The notes below the pieces were generated by a model. It searched no databases, was not told the origin of the DNA, and saw only the letters and a program-made list of their open reading frames with translations. A stretch of DNA of 64,000 bases from NCBI GenBank assembly GCA_934309145.1, contig CAKRCW010000001.1, positions 186,001 through 250,000 on the forward strand, written 5' to 3'. Source of the stretch: an uncultured Lachnospiraceae bacterium (GTDB lineage Bacteria > Bacillota > Clostridia > Lachnospirales > Lachnospiraceae). Below are positions 1-8,382 of this stretch, in pieces (position 1 is the stretch's first letter; each line of letters starts with the position of its first letter). A program made the translations under genes and the position numbers.

Positions 1-1
1 T

Positions 2-343
2 GTCGAGCTGCTCGCCAGAATAAATGTTGTTTTAAGAAGATACAACAAAACTGAAACAACGCTTACCTACCATGACATAAGTATAGATACAGACAATAAA
101 ATCGTCACTAAGGGCGGCAGAATAATTGAGCTTACACCTAAGGAATTTGAAATTTTAGTTCTCTTTGTAAGAAATATCAATATAACTCTCTTTCGTGAAA
201 AGATATATGAAACTGTGTGGGAAAGTGATTATTATGGTGATACACGCACACTTGATTTGCATATACAGAGATTAAGAAAAAAGGTTGGCTTAGAAAACAA
301 TCTCAAAACTGTCTATAAGGCAGGCTACCGCCTTTGCGATTGA
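2..343 (+). CDS. OmpR-family response regulator, C-terminal part
   Basis: The frame is open from the window edge and encodes about 113 residues of a winged-helix DNA-binding domain. Visible hallmarks are LTPKEFEIL, the recognition-helix region GDTRTLDLHIQRLRKK and the closing YKAGYRLCD. The receiver domain lies outside the window. It is followed after 41 nt by a histidine kinase on the same strand, so it is the DNA-binding partner of that kinase. Its target genes cannot be told from this sequence; the kinase and the membrane protein behind it are likely members of the same transcript. Confidence 0.9.
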   Translation, partial: VELLARINVVLRRYNKTETTLTYHDISIDTDNKIVTKGGRIIELTPKEFEILVLFVRNINITLFREKIYETVWESDYYGDTRTLDLHIQRLRKKVGLENNLKTVYKAGYRLCD

Positions 344-384
344 TTTTACCCGATTACCAGTAACCATACGAGGTACAGTTCTAT

Positions 385-1845
385 ATGAAGTTTAGATATA
401 AGGTTCTTATTATTAATATAATACTCCTGTCAGTCGGTATCGGAGCTGTAGGCTTTCTTATGATTGAGAAGAATTTTAATCTCGCACTTAATTCCCAGAT
501 TAAAAATGCAATTGAGGAAAATAATATGCTTCAATCCACAATTGAATACGAACTGCTTGACGCGGCAGCAAATTCAAAAAACAGCCTTATTAAAGCTATT
601 CCACATGCCGGTTTGGATGTAACCTCAAGCCTGTCTGCCAATCAGTCCGCTCTTTACATAGTATATGATGATACTCTGTCATATACAAATGACGATAAAT
701 CTATTGCCTACCCAAAGGAGCTTTGTTCTACAACCAAGATGGGTAAAAAGGAATACACTATTGTAAACGAATCTGGCACTATGTATATATTTGTATCATC
801 ATGCAGCACAGTTTATGACAGCAATCTCAATATCATAAACAGGCGTGATATTACCGATGCGTACACACTCATGCACAGTCAGATTAAATATTACCGTATT
901 TTGCTTATAAGCGTGGTATCTATATGCTCAATTGCAATGTTTGTCATAAGCATTTTACTTACCAGACCGCTTGAGGAGCTTGCCAAAACCTCAAAGGCAT
1001 TTGGTGATGGCAGCTACGATTTACGTACGGACATCAAATCACATGACGAAGTAGGTGAGCTTGCATCCACCTATAATAACATGGCTGACCAAATTGAGGA
1101 GCATGTGAATGAACTAGAGGATATGTTGATAAGGAAAGACCAGTTCGTTGCAGACTTCACACATGAAATCAAAACTCCTATGACGTCAATTATTGGCTAT
1201 GCTGACACTATCCGTTCCAAGGAAATGTCACGCGAAAATCAGATTCTGGCAGCCTCATATATATTCAGTGAGGGTAAACGCTTAGAGAATATGTCCAAGA
1301 AGCTGTTTGACCTGATATATACAAAGCAGCATGATATAGCATTTGAACCCTTTCACACAAAAAAACTTGCTTATGATATTAATTCCAGCACTTCACCGCT
1401 TCTTTTGGAAAAGAATATTATTCTTACGATGGATGTCGAAGATATTATATTGTACGGTGATTTACTTTTATTAAGGTCAGCGTTTATTAATCTGATTGAT
1501 AATGCCAAAAAAGCTTCATCATCCGGCTCAGGTATTGAATTTACCGGACATATAACTGATGATGGGGAAACCTACGAATTTATTGTAAAGGATTATGGCA
1601 TAGGTATAGACGAAGAAAACCTTACCAAAATCTGTGATGAATTTTATATGGTTGATAAATCACGTTCCAGAAATGAAGGCGGTGCCGGACTTGGTTTATC
1701 TCTCGCCAGCCTGATATTTAACAGACATAATGCCAATTTCACAATTACAAGTAAACCGAATGTTGGCACAACCATGTATATACGAATAAACATAAATCAA
1801 AACAAAGCTGCCTACGAGGAGAAAAATGATAATGCAAAAAACTAA
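385..1845 (+). CDS. Membrane sensor histidine kinase
   Basis: The 486-residue protein has a first transmembrane helix near residues 8-27, an extracytoplasmic sensor region of roughly 140 residues, a second helix near 170-192 and a HAMP linker. The HisKA box FTHEIKTPMTS carries the phospho-accepting His at residue 260. An HATPase domain follows, with N box (INLIDNAKK), DYGIGI and GAGLGLSLA. It would autophosphorylate and pass phosphate to the OmpR regulator just upstream. The stop overlaps the next start by 20 nt, so the accessory membrane protein is probably co-translated. The sensed signal is unknown. A GAGG ribosome site precedes the ATG at a longish spacing. Confidence 0.95.
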   Translation: MKFRYKVLIINIILLSVGIGAVGFLMIEKNFNLALNSQIKNAIEENNMLQSTIEYELLDAAANSKNSLIKAIPHAGLDVTSSLSANQSALYIVYDDTLSYTNDDKSIAYPKELCSTTKMGKKEYTIVNESGTMYIFVSSCSTVYDSNLNIINRRDITDAYTLMHSQIKYYRILLISVVSICSIAMFVISILLTRPLEELAKTSKAFGDGSYDLRTDIKSHDEVGELASTYNNMADQIEEHVNELEDMLIRKDQFVADFTHEIKTPMTSIIGYADTIRSKEMSRENQILAASYIFSEGKRLENMSKKLFDLIYTKQHDIAFEPFHTKKLAYDINSSTSPLLLEKNIILTMDVEDIILYGDLLLLRSAFINLIDNAKKASSSGSGIEFTGHITDDGETYEFIVKDYGIGIDEENLTKICDEFYMVDKSRSRNEGGAGLGLSLASLIFNRHNANFTITSKPNVGTTMYIRININQNKAAYEEKNDNAKN

Positions 1846-2665
1846 ACAAAAGCAAAAATTGCATAAACATCCCCGAATGTTATATTCCATAACAGGTATA
1901 TTGTGTACTGTTCTTTTCATTGCAGGTGGTTTCTTTGTACCCGAGCTTATTCTTGATAAAATATCAGATAAAAATGTATCTGTCTGTCAGGATGCTCCTG
2001 AAAATTACTATCTTGCCTCTGGAACGGCAATGGCAAAGCAGGCATCTGAACATCTGACTACCATAGACAGAATAAAGCTTATATCAGGAGCATGGGATAG
2101 CTCATATGTGCAGGTACCAACAGATGAGGGTTCGGTAAGCGAGTCTGATATTGTTAATCTTGCAAAGCAACAAATCGACTACTTTTATGACAAGTGCGTA
2201 TATCCTTACAGTCTTGAGTCATCATACGCAAACTGGTATTCATGGAGCACTGAATTATATAAGTACACCGACAATATATTTAACACTTACACCATATATC
2301 TGTGGGTTGTACATTTTACAAAATATGACAATTCACTTACACATACTGTACTTATAACTGAAAATGGCACTGTACTTGCTGCTGAGGTAAGCGATGACAG
2401 CCGCCCATTTTCATCAATCAAAAATGTATATTTAGACCAGAATGTAAAGAGCCTTCTCGGAGACACCAGCATACAAATTGGAAATATAATCAACGCAGAA
2501 AATGTGAGCCTGTCAGGATATCCATTTATTGATATGCATGGAATATATGTACAAAACATATACAAGCTTGAACTGTCAGATAAACGAAATGAAGCAGATT
2601 ATTATTACATATATCAATATAAATCAGACGGAAAATACGGAATCGGAATTATACCTGACATGTAA
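1826..2665 (+). CDS. Membrane-anchored protein of unknown function, two-component accessory
   Basis: I do not recognise this 279-residue protein. It has a basic N-terminus, one hydrophobic helix near residues 18-38, and an extracytoplasmic domain rich in Tyr and Ser with mixed alpha/beta character. A GAGGAG site sits just before the ATG, inside the end of the kinase gene, which points to translational coupling. Its position makes it a candidate sensor or output partner of that kinase. The last ten codons (KYGIGIIPDM) lie inside the left arm of the long palindrome and nearly match the last ten residues of the convergent GH3 enzyme (KYTIGIMSDM), an unusual sharing of a coding end by unrelated proteins. 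Confidence 0.8.
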   Translation: MIMQKTKQKQKLHKHPRMLYSITGILCTVLFIAGGFFVPELILDKISDKNVSVCQDAPENYYLASGTAMAKQASEHLTTIDRIKLISGAWDSSYVQVPTDEGSVSESDIVNLAKQQIDYFYDKCVYPYSLESSYANWYSWSTELYKYTDNIFNTYTIYLWVVHFTKYDNSLTHTVLITENGTVLAAEVSDDSRPFSSIKNVYLDQNVKSLLGDTSIQIGNIINAENVSLSGYPFIDMHGIYVQNIYKLELSDKRNEADYYYIYQYKSDGKYGIGIIPDM

Positions 2666-3169
2666 TCTTACTAGCGATGTGGTCGTTGCATAAAAAATAA
2701 ATAACCCTGATGCCATGACTTGTATAAGGTACTGCGATTTTTGATGACAATTAACATGTTTAGAAAAACTGATAACTGTATTTTCGATTAATTGTGTTGC
2801 GTACGGATGTCTGAGGATAATAAGATAGAACAAAATATAAAATAAAGCAGATGGGGTATGAAACCACACTTTCGTTCAATTAACCACGCAACAGTACTAA
2901 GCTCGCGTACCGCTCGCTAAGTGCTGGCGTGATTAAACGGGTTTCATACCCCATCTGCTTTATTTTATATTTGGTTCTATCTTATTACCGAGTTTCCGGG
3001 AGCAACACATAATCACATATCGAAAATACAGTTATCACATTTTTTCTTAACATGTGTAAAATTGCGAAAAAATCGCAGTACCTTATACAAGTCATGGCAT
3101 CAGGGTTATTTATTTTTTGTGCAGTGGCTAAACTGCTAGTAAGATTACATGTCAGACATAATTCCGATT
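2641..3169. repeat. Giant imperfect palindrome between convergent genes
   Basis: The arms at 2641-2864 and 2941-3169 are reverse complements with long exact blocks: 2655-2675 with 3135-3155 (21 bp), 2692-2742 with 3068-3118 (51 bp), 2770-2788 with 3019-3037 (19 bp) and 2833-2864 with 2941-2972 (32 bp). Even the central 76 nt pairs imperfectly up to a small tip near 2909. Both arms reach into the 3' ends of the flanking genes, supplying their stop codons. The innermost 32-bp stem is followed by a T-rich run in both directions and may act as a bidirectional terminator. No transposase or open frame lies inside. It accounts for the whole 479-nt gap between the two genes. Confidence 0.95.
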
Positions 3170-4461
3170 GTATATTTCCATCTCAATATTCTTCTAACTG
3201 AGGTCTCTACACGCTCCTCAGATATTCTTCCGTCACGGACTGCATCAAGCACTGCCTGATATTGAACATCATAGTAGGTTGAAAGTATCATATCATTTCC
3301 CGCTAAAACCGCCGAAACTGCTGACGATGCCTCATCCTCAAACTCAGATACACCATTCATCATAAGGTCATCGGTAATTATGACACCCTTAAATCCAAGC
3401 TCGGTTCTAAGCACCTTATGGACATTATATGAAAGTGATGCCGGCTTCTCAGAATCCATACACTCTACAATATTGTGATTAATCAGTATACAATCTGCTC
3501 CAGCCTCAATTCCAGCCTGAAATGGCTTGAAATCCACACTCTCAAACGTACTGTAATCCCTTGTATCCCGCACAACATCAGTATGCGTATCGCCATTACT
3601 TCCATATCCCGGAAAATGCTTCAAAACACTTCCAATATTCTCATCCTTCATGGCAGCTACAGTCTGTGCAGCAAAATCCGAAACAACATCAGCATCACCG
3701 CTTATACTTCTGCTATATATGAAATCGGATGAATCACCTGACACATCACATACAGGTGCAAAATTGACATTTATCCCATATGACAGCAAAAGCTCAGATT
3801 TCTTAGCTGTATCAGCATTTACAGCCTCCATGCCGCCACTGTTATATATAGTTCTTGGAGATGAAAATGGCTCTGCCGCATAAGTTGAATACTTGCTAAG
3901 TCTTATTACAGTTCCACCCTCCTCGTCAACTCCAATTAATAATGGGTACTTGGACGCACTCTGAAATGAAGCAATATTATCGGTGAGATTCTTCGCAGAT
4001 TTACCCTTTAAATCTCCATCAAATAATATGATTCCACCTACAGGATAATTGGCTATAATATCACTCTTAAACCTTCCATCATTTTTGATAAAAAACATCT
4101 GTCCGACCTTCTCCTCAAGAGTCATACCAGATATAATGTCATCTATCTCCTTCTCTGTCTCACTGTCAAGAGGATTCTGATACATAGCAAATGTTCCATC
4201 ACCATTAACGTCGGGCTCTACCATATTATCCTTCTGATTATCCCTCGCATACAGTGCACCAACATGAGCATTTCCCAACTGATACCTGCTTTCAATAGCA
4301 TAAGGGGCTGCATCCTGCTGTGTCATGACAATATTTTCATCCTCAGTATAAGGCTTAGTCACACGCTCATCATTATTCAAATTAATTGACTGTAATAATA
4401 TAGCCGCCGCTATAATAATAAACATAGCAACGGCATATATTCTTTTTCTCTTTCTATACAT
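3145..4461 (-). CDS. Beta-N-acetylhexosaminidase-like glycoside hydrolase, GH3 family
   Basis: The 438-residue protein has an N-terminal membrane anchor (about residues 8-25), a linker, and a GH3 barrel. The NagZ-type loop reads KHFPGYGSNGDTHTDV, keeping the Asp-His pair used as acid/base, and the probable nucleophile Asp lies in GVIITDDLMM. It would remove N-acetylglucosamine from muropeptides at the outer face of the membrane, in cell-wall recycling. It follows typA by 27 nt and may be co-transcribed. Its last codons and stop fall in the right arm of the 529-nt palindrome. NagZ-like in family; exact substrate is inferred. Confidence 0.9.
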   Translation of the reverse strand: MYRKRKRIYAVAMFIIIAAAILLQSINLNNDERVTKPYTEDENIVMTQQDAAPYAIESRYQLGNAHVGALYARDNQKDNMVEPDVNGDGTFAMYQNPLDSETEKEIDDIISGMTLEEKVGQMFFIKNDGRFKSDIIANYPVGGIILFDGDLKGKSAKNLTDNIASFQSASKYPLLIGVDEEGGTVIRLSKYSTYAAEPFSSPRTIYNSGGMEAVNADTAKKSELLLSYGINVNFAPVCDVSGDSSDFIYSRSISGDADVVSDFAAQTVAAMKDENIGSVLKHFPGYGSNGDTHTDVVRDTRDYSTFESVDFKPFQAGIEAGADCILINHNIVECMDSEKPASLSYNVHKVLRTELGFKGVIITDDLMMNGVSEFEDEASSAVSAVLAGNDMILSTYYDVQYQAVLDAVRDGRISEERVETSVRRILRWKYTIGIMSDM

Positions 4462-4488
4462 ATATAAAACTCATCATCTACCCTGAAT

Positions 4489-6327
4489 TTATTTTGTCTG
4501 CATAGCTCTCTTAGCACGCATACGCATAGTTGGATCAAGTATCTTCTTACGGATACGAATAGACTTAGGTGTAATCTCAAGGAGCTCGTCTGTATCAATA
4601 AAGTCAAGTGCCTGCTCAAGGCTCAAAATCTTAGGAGGTGTAAGCTTAAGCGCCTCATCAGAACCAGATGCACGAGTATTAGTAAGCTGTTTTCTCTTAC
4701 ATACATTAACCTCGATATCCTCTGACTTTCCGCACTGACCTACAACCATACCACCATATACCTGCTCACCAGGTCCTATAAAGAGTGTTCCTCTCTCCTG
4801 TGCATTGAACAAACCATATGTGATTGATTCTCCTGACTCAAATGCTATCAGTGAACCCTGACTACGATATGACATATCTCCCTTATAAGCTGCATATCCG
4901 TCAAATATAGTGTTAAGAATTCCATTTCCCTTAGTAGCTGTCATGAAGTCTCCTCTGAAACCAATCAGACCTCTTGATGGGATTAAGAACTCAAGTCTTG
5001 TAGTACCTGTTCCTGTAGGAGCCATACCCTGAAGCTCACCCTTACGGTTATTGAGCATATTGATTACTGTTCCTGCGAACTCATCAGGTACATCTATTAC
5101 TGCTATCTCAAAAGGCTCTAACTTCTTGCCCTTCTCATCTTCCTTATAAATAACCTCTGCCTTACTTACAGCGAACTCATATCCCTCACGGCGCATATTC
5201 TCAATAAGAACTGAGAGATGAAGCTCTCCACGTCCTGATACCTTGAAGCTCTCTGTTGTATCTGTCTCCTCTACACGGAGAGAAACATCAGTATTCAACT
5301 CACGGAACAATCTGTCACGAAGATGTCTTGATGTTATATACTTTCCTTCCTTACCGGCAAGAGGCGAATCATTAACCATGAAATGCATAGCTATTGTAGG
5401 TTCTGATATCTTCTGGAACAAAATTGGCTCTGGATTCTCAGGTGAACATATTGTATCTCCAATGTGTATATCCTGAATACCTGATATAGCAACGATAGAG
5501 CCTATCTGAGCTTCATTTACCTCAACCTTATTAAGTCCTTCAAACTCATAAAGCTTACCAATCTTAACCTTCACCTTCTTGTCAGGCTCATGTGCATTAA
5601 CGATAACTGCATCCTGATTAAGCTTTACACATCCGTTATCTACTTTTCCTACACCAATTCTACCAACATATTCATTATAATCAATAGTACTTATAAGCAC
5701 CTGTGTACCCTTGTCAGGATCTCCTGTAGGTGCAGGTATATATTCAAGTATAGTCTCAAACAGGGGCTTCATATCTGTTCCCGGCTCGTCCGCTGACAAT
5801 GATGCAACACCAGCCTTTGCAGATGCATATACAAATGGACAATCAAGCTGCTTCTCGTTAGCGTCAAGCTCAAGCAAAAGCTCAAGTACCTCTTCCTCAA
5901 CCTCAGCAGGTCTTGCCTCCGGTCTGTCAATCTTATTGATACATACTATAACATTAAGATCTAACTCAAGAGCCTTCTTAAGAACGAACTTGGTCTGTGG
6001 CATTGCACCCTCAAATGCATCCACCACAAGAATAACGCCATTAACCATCTTGAGAACACGCTCAACCTCACCACCAAAATCAGCATGTCCCGGTGTATCT
6101 ATAATATTAATCTTAGTATTCTTATAAGTAACTGCTGTGTTCTTGGACAAAATAGTAATACCACGCTCACGCTCGATATCATTAGAGTCCATAACTCTCT
6201 CTGCTACTTCCTGATTATCACGGAATACACCGCTCTGCTTAAGCAGCTCATCAACAAGTGTTGTCTTACCATGGTCTACATGGGCAATAATTGCTACGTT
6301 TCTTACATCTTCTCTCGTAATCTGCAT
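4489..6327 (-). CDS. typA: Ribosome-associated translational GTPase TypA/BipA
   Basis: The 612-residue length and domain order match TypA. The GTPase motifs are AHVDHGKTT (P-loop), RGITI, DTPGHADF and NKIDRPEAR, followed by EF-G-like domains and the family-specific C-terminal region (SRGLIGFRGDFMTATKG). BipA binds the ribosome and affects assembly and stress adaptation. A consensus promoter lies about 60 nt upstream and the gene is first in its transcript, followed by the GH3 gene. Nothing looks unusual in the protein. Confidence 0.97.
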   Translation of the reverse strand: MQITREDVRNVAIIAHVDHGKTTLVDELLKQSGVFRDNQEVAERVMDSNDIERERGITILSKNTAVTYKNTKINIIDTPGHADFGGEVERVLKMVNGVILVVDAFEGAMPQTKFVLKKALELDLNVIVCINKIDRPEARPAEVEEEVLELLLELDANEKQLDCPFVYASAKAGVASLSADEPGTDMKPLFETILEYIPAPTGDPDKGTQVLISTIDYNEYVGRIGVGKVDNGCVKLNQDAVIVNAHEPDKKVKVKIGKLYEFEGLNKVEVNEAQIGSIVAISGIQDIHIGDTICSPENPEPILFQKISEPTIAMHFMVNDSPLAGKEGKYITSRHLRDRLFRELNTDVSLRVEETDTTESFKVSGRGELHLSVLIENMRREGYEFAVSKAEVIYKEDEKGKKLEPFEIAVIDVPDEFAGTVINMLNNRKGELQGMAPTGTGTTRLEFLIPSRGLIGFRGDFMTATKGNGILNTIFDGYAAYKGDMSYRSQGSLIAFESGESITYGLFNAQERGTLFIGPGEQVYGGMVVGQCGKSEDIEVNVCKRKQLTNTRASGSDEALKLTPPKILSLEQALDFIDTDELLEITPKSIRIRKKILDPTMRMRAKRAMQTK

Positions 6328-6384
6328 AATATTTGACCTCTTTATGTACTATAATCCATAATCACTTTGTTTCAAAACTAAATT

Positions 6385-6413
6385 ATTGTATCACAGCACA
6401 TTTTAATTTTCAA
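6385..6413 (-). promoter_or_regulatory. Sigma-A-type promoter of typA
   Basis: On the minus strand TTGAAA is followed by a 17-nt spacer and TACAAT, about 58 nt ahead of the typA start. Sequence match only; the start site is not measured. Confidence 0.6.
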
Positions 6414-6486
6414 TTATAATTATGCCCAAACGTTATCAAACTTATTACCACGACTTATACAGTTTTACTATATATTACGCTATTAA

Positions 6487-7338
6487 TTATTTGCTCTTAA
6501 GCAAATTTCTTACATAATCAAAATCTTCACTGTGCTCATAGGACAAAAGCTCTGAATCTATGATACAGTCTGAGAATATCATAGTTTTATTAACTTCTGG
6601 TTCAATCTTGAAATTATTACCAAACTCGAAATGACCATTAAAAATAGTCTCATAAAACATATGATCCATGCTCTTAACATTAGCAGTGTCAAATGAATCA
6701 GGTAACACTATGTTACCAGGGAATTTACACTCTGAGAACATGAAATCCATTTTTTCAGCAGAACGTGTATCAAAATTCTCGGGGAACACAAAATTATCCG
6801 GAAGCACACACTCGTAAAACATATATCGCATATCCTTTACCTTGGATGTATCAAACTTCTCTCCTACCTGAAATGTCCCCGGAAGAATACTTCCAGCAAA
6901 CATAAGGTTCATATCTACTACATTGGATGTATCAAAAAGCTTATCTAATCTGAAATCCTCCGGCAATGTAACCCATGAAAACATTCCGCAGCAGCTGCTT
7001 GCATTTATAGGTATCTCAAATCTTCCACCCTTATATGCATCCTTGTCAAATTTAAGAATTTTCTTACCCTTCCAGTTTCTATCAGGCTTAAATTGTGTAG
7101 GATTATATAAAACCCAGTTCTTGTTGCCTGTTCCCTCCTGAAACCACTCATAATGTGGTAAACCCACTAACTTCTTAAATCTAGCACGCTCATCCTCATC
7201 ATCTATGTATAAAAATCTCGATTGACCTTCATAAATAATATGTGTATATCCAATTTCCTGGTATCTCTCTATCTCCTCAGGACTTGATATTCCATTTCCA
7301 CTCATATAGTTTGTACTTGATGACTTAAGTTGAAATAT
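6487..7338 (-). CDS. DUF285 (BspA-type) repeat protein, possible ATA start
   Basis: The C-terminal half carries about four repeats of 25-27 residues of the DUF285 type (FDTSNVVDMNLMF, FDTSKVKDMRYMF, FDTRSAEKMDFMF, FDTANVKSMDHMF), a leucine-rich-repeat-like fold common in surface proteins. Here no signal peptide, wall anchor or membrane helix is visible in the region below the promoter, so a cytoplasmic location is possible. Start choice is difficult: an upstream ATG at 7410 overlaps the predicted -10 box. The only good ribosome site (GGGAGG) stands 8 nt before an ATA codon at 7338; the first ATG after it is at 7305 without such a site. I chose ATA, giving about 283 residues. It follows two AIM24 genes. 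Confidence 0.75.
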   Translation of the reverse strand: MFQLKSSSTNYMSGNGISSPEEIERYQEIGYTHIIYEGQSRFLYIDDEDERARFKKLVGLPHYEWFQEGTGNKNWVLYNPTQFKPDRNWKGKKILKFDKDAYKGGRFEIPINASSCCGMFSWVTLPEDFRLDKLFDTSNVVDMNLMFAGSILPGTFQVGEKFDTSKVKDMRYMFYECVLPDNFVFPENFDTRSAEKMDFMFSECKFPGNIVLPDSFDTANVKSMDHMFYETIFNGHFEFGNNFKIEPEVNKTMIFSDCIIDSELLSYEHSEDFDYVRNLLKSK

Positions 7339-7408
7339 GGTAAACACCTCCCTATTAATCCATACACATGTACACGATAATATCATCGTACATACTGTCG
7401 TAATACTC

Positions 7409-7436
7409 ATTATAACATAAATCTGCGTTTCTACAA
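7409..7436 (-). promoter_or_regulatory. Promoter of the DUF285 gene
   Basis: TTGTAG, 16 nt, TATAAT on the minus strand. The predicted start near 7402 rules out the ATG at 7410 as initiation codon. Just downstream an inverted repeat (TACGAT...ATCGTGTA, about 7367-7391) could be an operator or leader hairpin. Confidence 0.55.
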
Positions 7437-7484
7437 CAGCTGAATTAACAGGAAGGTGTTAATAAAATCTTATATTATTTATAT

Positions 7485-8372
7485 TTAACTAAATCTGTCC
7501 AAAAAGCTTGTAACTTTATCTACTGCATCTAGTGGATTATTTTTAGCAGCTGAAGTTCCTGTCTGACCTGTAGACGCAGTCTCAGTTGGAGCATCCACAC
7601 CTGCTGAACCTCCTGTTGCAAGTACCGGTGCCATCCATATCTTACCTGAACCACGATATACATTGACAAGACCTTCACCTGAAACAGCAGAGCCAATGAG
7701 ACTCTTAGATGATTTCTCGACTGTAAAATCAAGACTTCCAGACCATGCAATAGCCATATTTCCATCTATCTTCATAACGTCATTGTCTAAGACTATCTCA
7801 AACAGTTCCTCCATTGGTACGATACTCTCCAATGCACATACACCGTTACCATTAAGACTTAAGTTAAACAAACCCTCACCGCCAAATACTGCTGATGATA
7901 CGTTGCTTCTAGCTACAACCTTCTGCTGCAGCTGACTATCACAAGCAAGGAAAAGTCCATCGTCAAGCACAATGCTTCCTCCCCATGACGCCACATCAGT
8001 TAATAAAATATGGCGATATGTAGGCTCAAGCATAACCTGTCCATATCCTGAATATACAGGCTTTACCGCACTCTCCTTAGTAACAGCTGCAGATACCATC
8101 TTGCCAAGAAAGTTTCCAACTCCTGTAACGCCTGAACCCATGTTCACATTACCACTCATCCACTGCATCGCTCCAGCCTGAATAGTATATGAATTACCAT
8201 TAAGGTTTAACAATAACTGTCTCTTATTTACACCCATCTGTGAACAATAATATTCAGTCTTAGATGTCCAAGGGGCAACGCTCATATCTCTTGCATATTC
8301 TATTACCTGCATACCACCGAGCTGTGCTCTGGTTATTATATTCTCATTATTAAGCAAATTCTGATATACCAT
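7485..8372 (-). CDS. AIM24 family protein (second paralogue)
   Basis: The protein of about 295 residues belongs to the AIM24 family of beta-sandwich proteins. Family features seen are IQAGAMQWMSGNV, the HILLTDVASWGG strand and two glycine-rich strands, GGEGLFNLSLNGNG and SGEGLVNVYRGSG. The biochemical role of bacterial AIM24 proteins is not established. A GGAGG site ahead of the ATG at 8372 fixes the start; an in-frame codon at 8423 overlaps the preceding gene and lacks such a site. It ends with a Thr/Ser/Gly-rich tail of about 45 residues not present in its neighbour. It lies 10 nt behind the other AIM24 gene and shares about half its residues with it, so the pair arose by tandem duplication. 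Confidence 0.9.
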   Translation of the reverse strand: MVYQNLLNNENIITRAQLGGMQVIEYARDMSVAPWTSKTEYYCSQMGVNKRQLLLNLNGNSYTIQAGAMQWMSGNVNMGSGVTGVGNFLGKMVSAAVTKESAVKPVYSGYGQVMLEPTYRHILLTDVASWGGSIVLDDGLFLACDSQLQQKVVARSNVSSAVFGGEGLFNLSLNGNGVCALESIVPMEELFEIVLDNDVMKIDGNMAIAWSGSLDFTVEKSSKSLIGSAVSGEGLVNVYRGSGKIWMAPVLATGGSAGVDAPTETASTGQTGTSAAKNNPLDAVDKVTSFLDRFS

Positions 8373-8382
8373 ATTGCACCTC

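Noticed and set aside
2666..3144. The palindrome as an insertion sequence
   Set aside because: No transposase, no target duplication could be seen, and the arms run into coding ends; left as an unexplained repeat.
5711..6127. Plus-strand open frame of 138 codons opposite typA
   Set aside because: It is the shadow of typA, Ser/Thr-rich and without a ribosome site.
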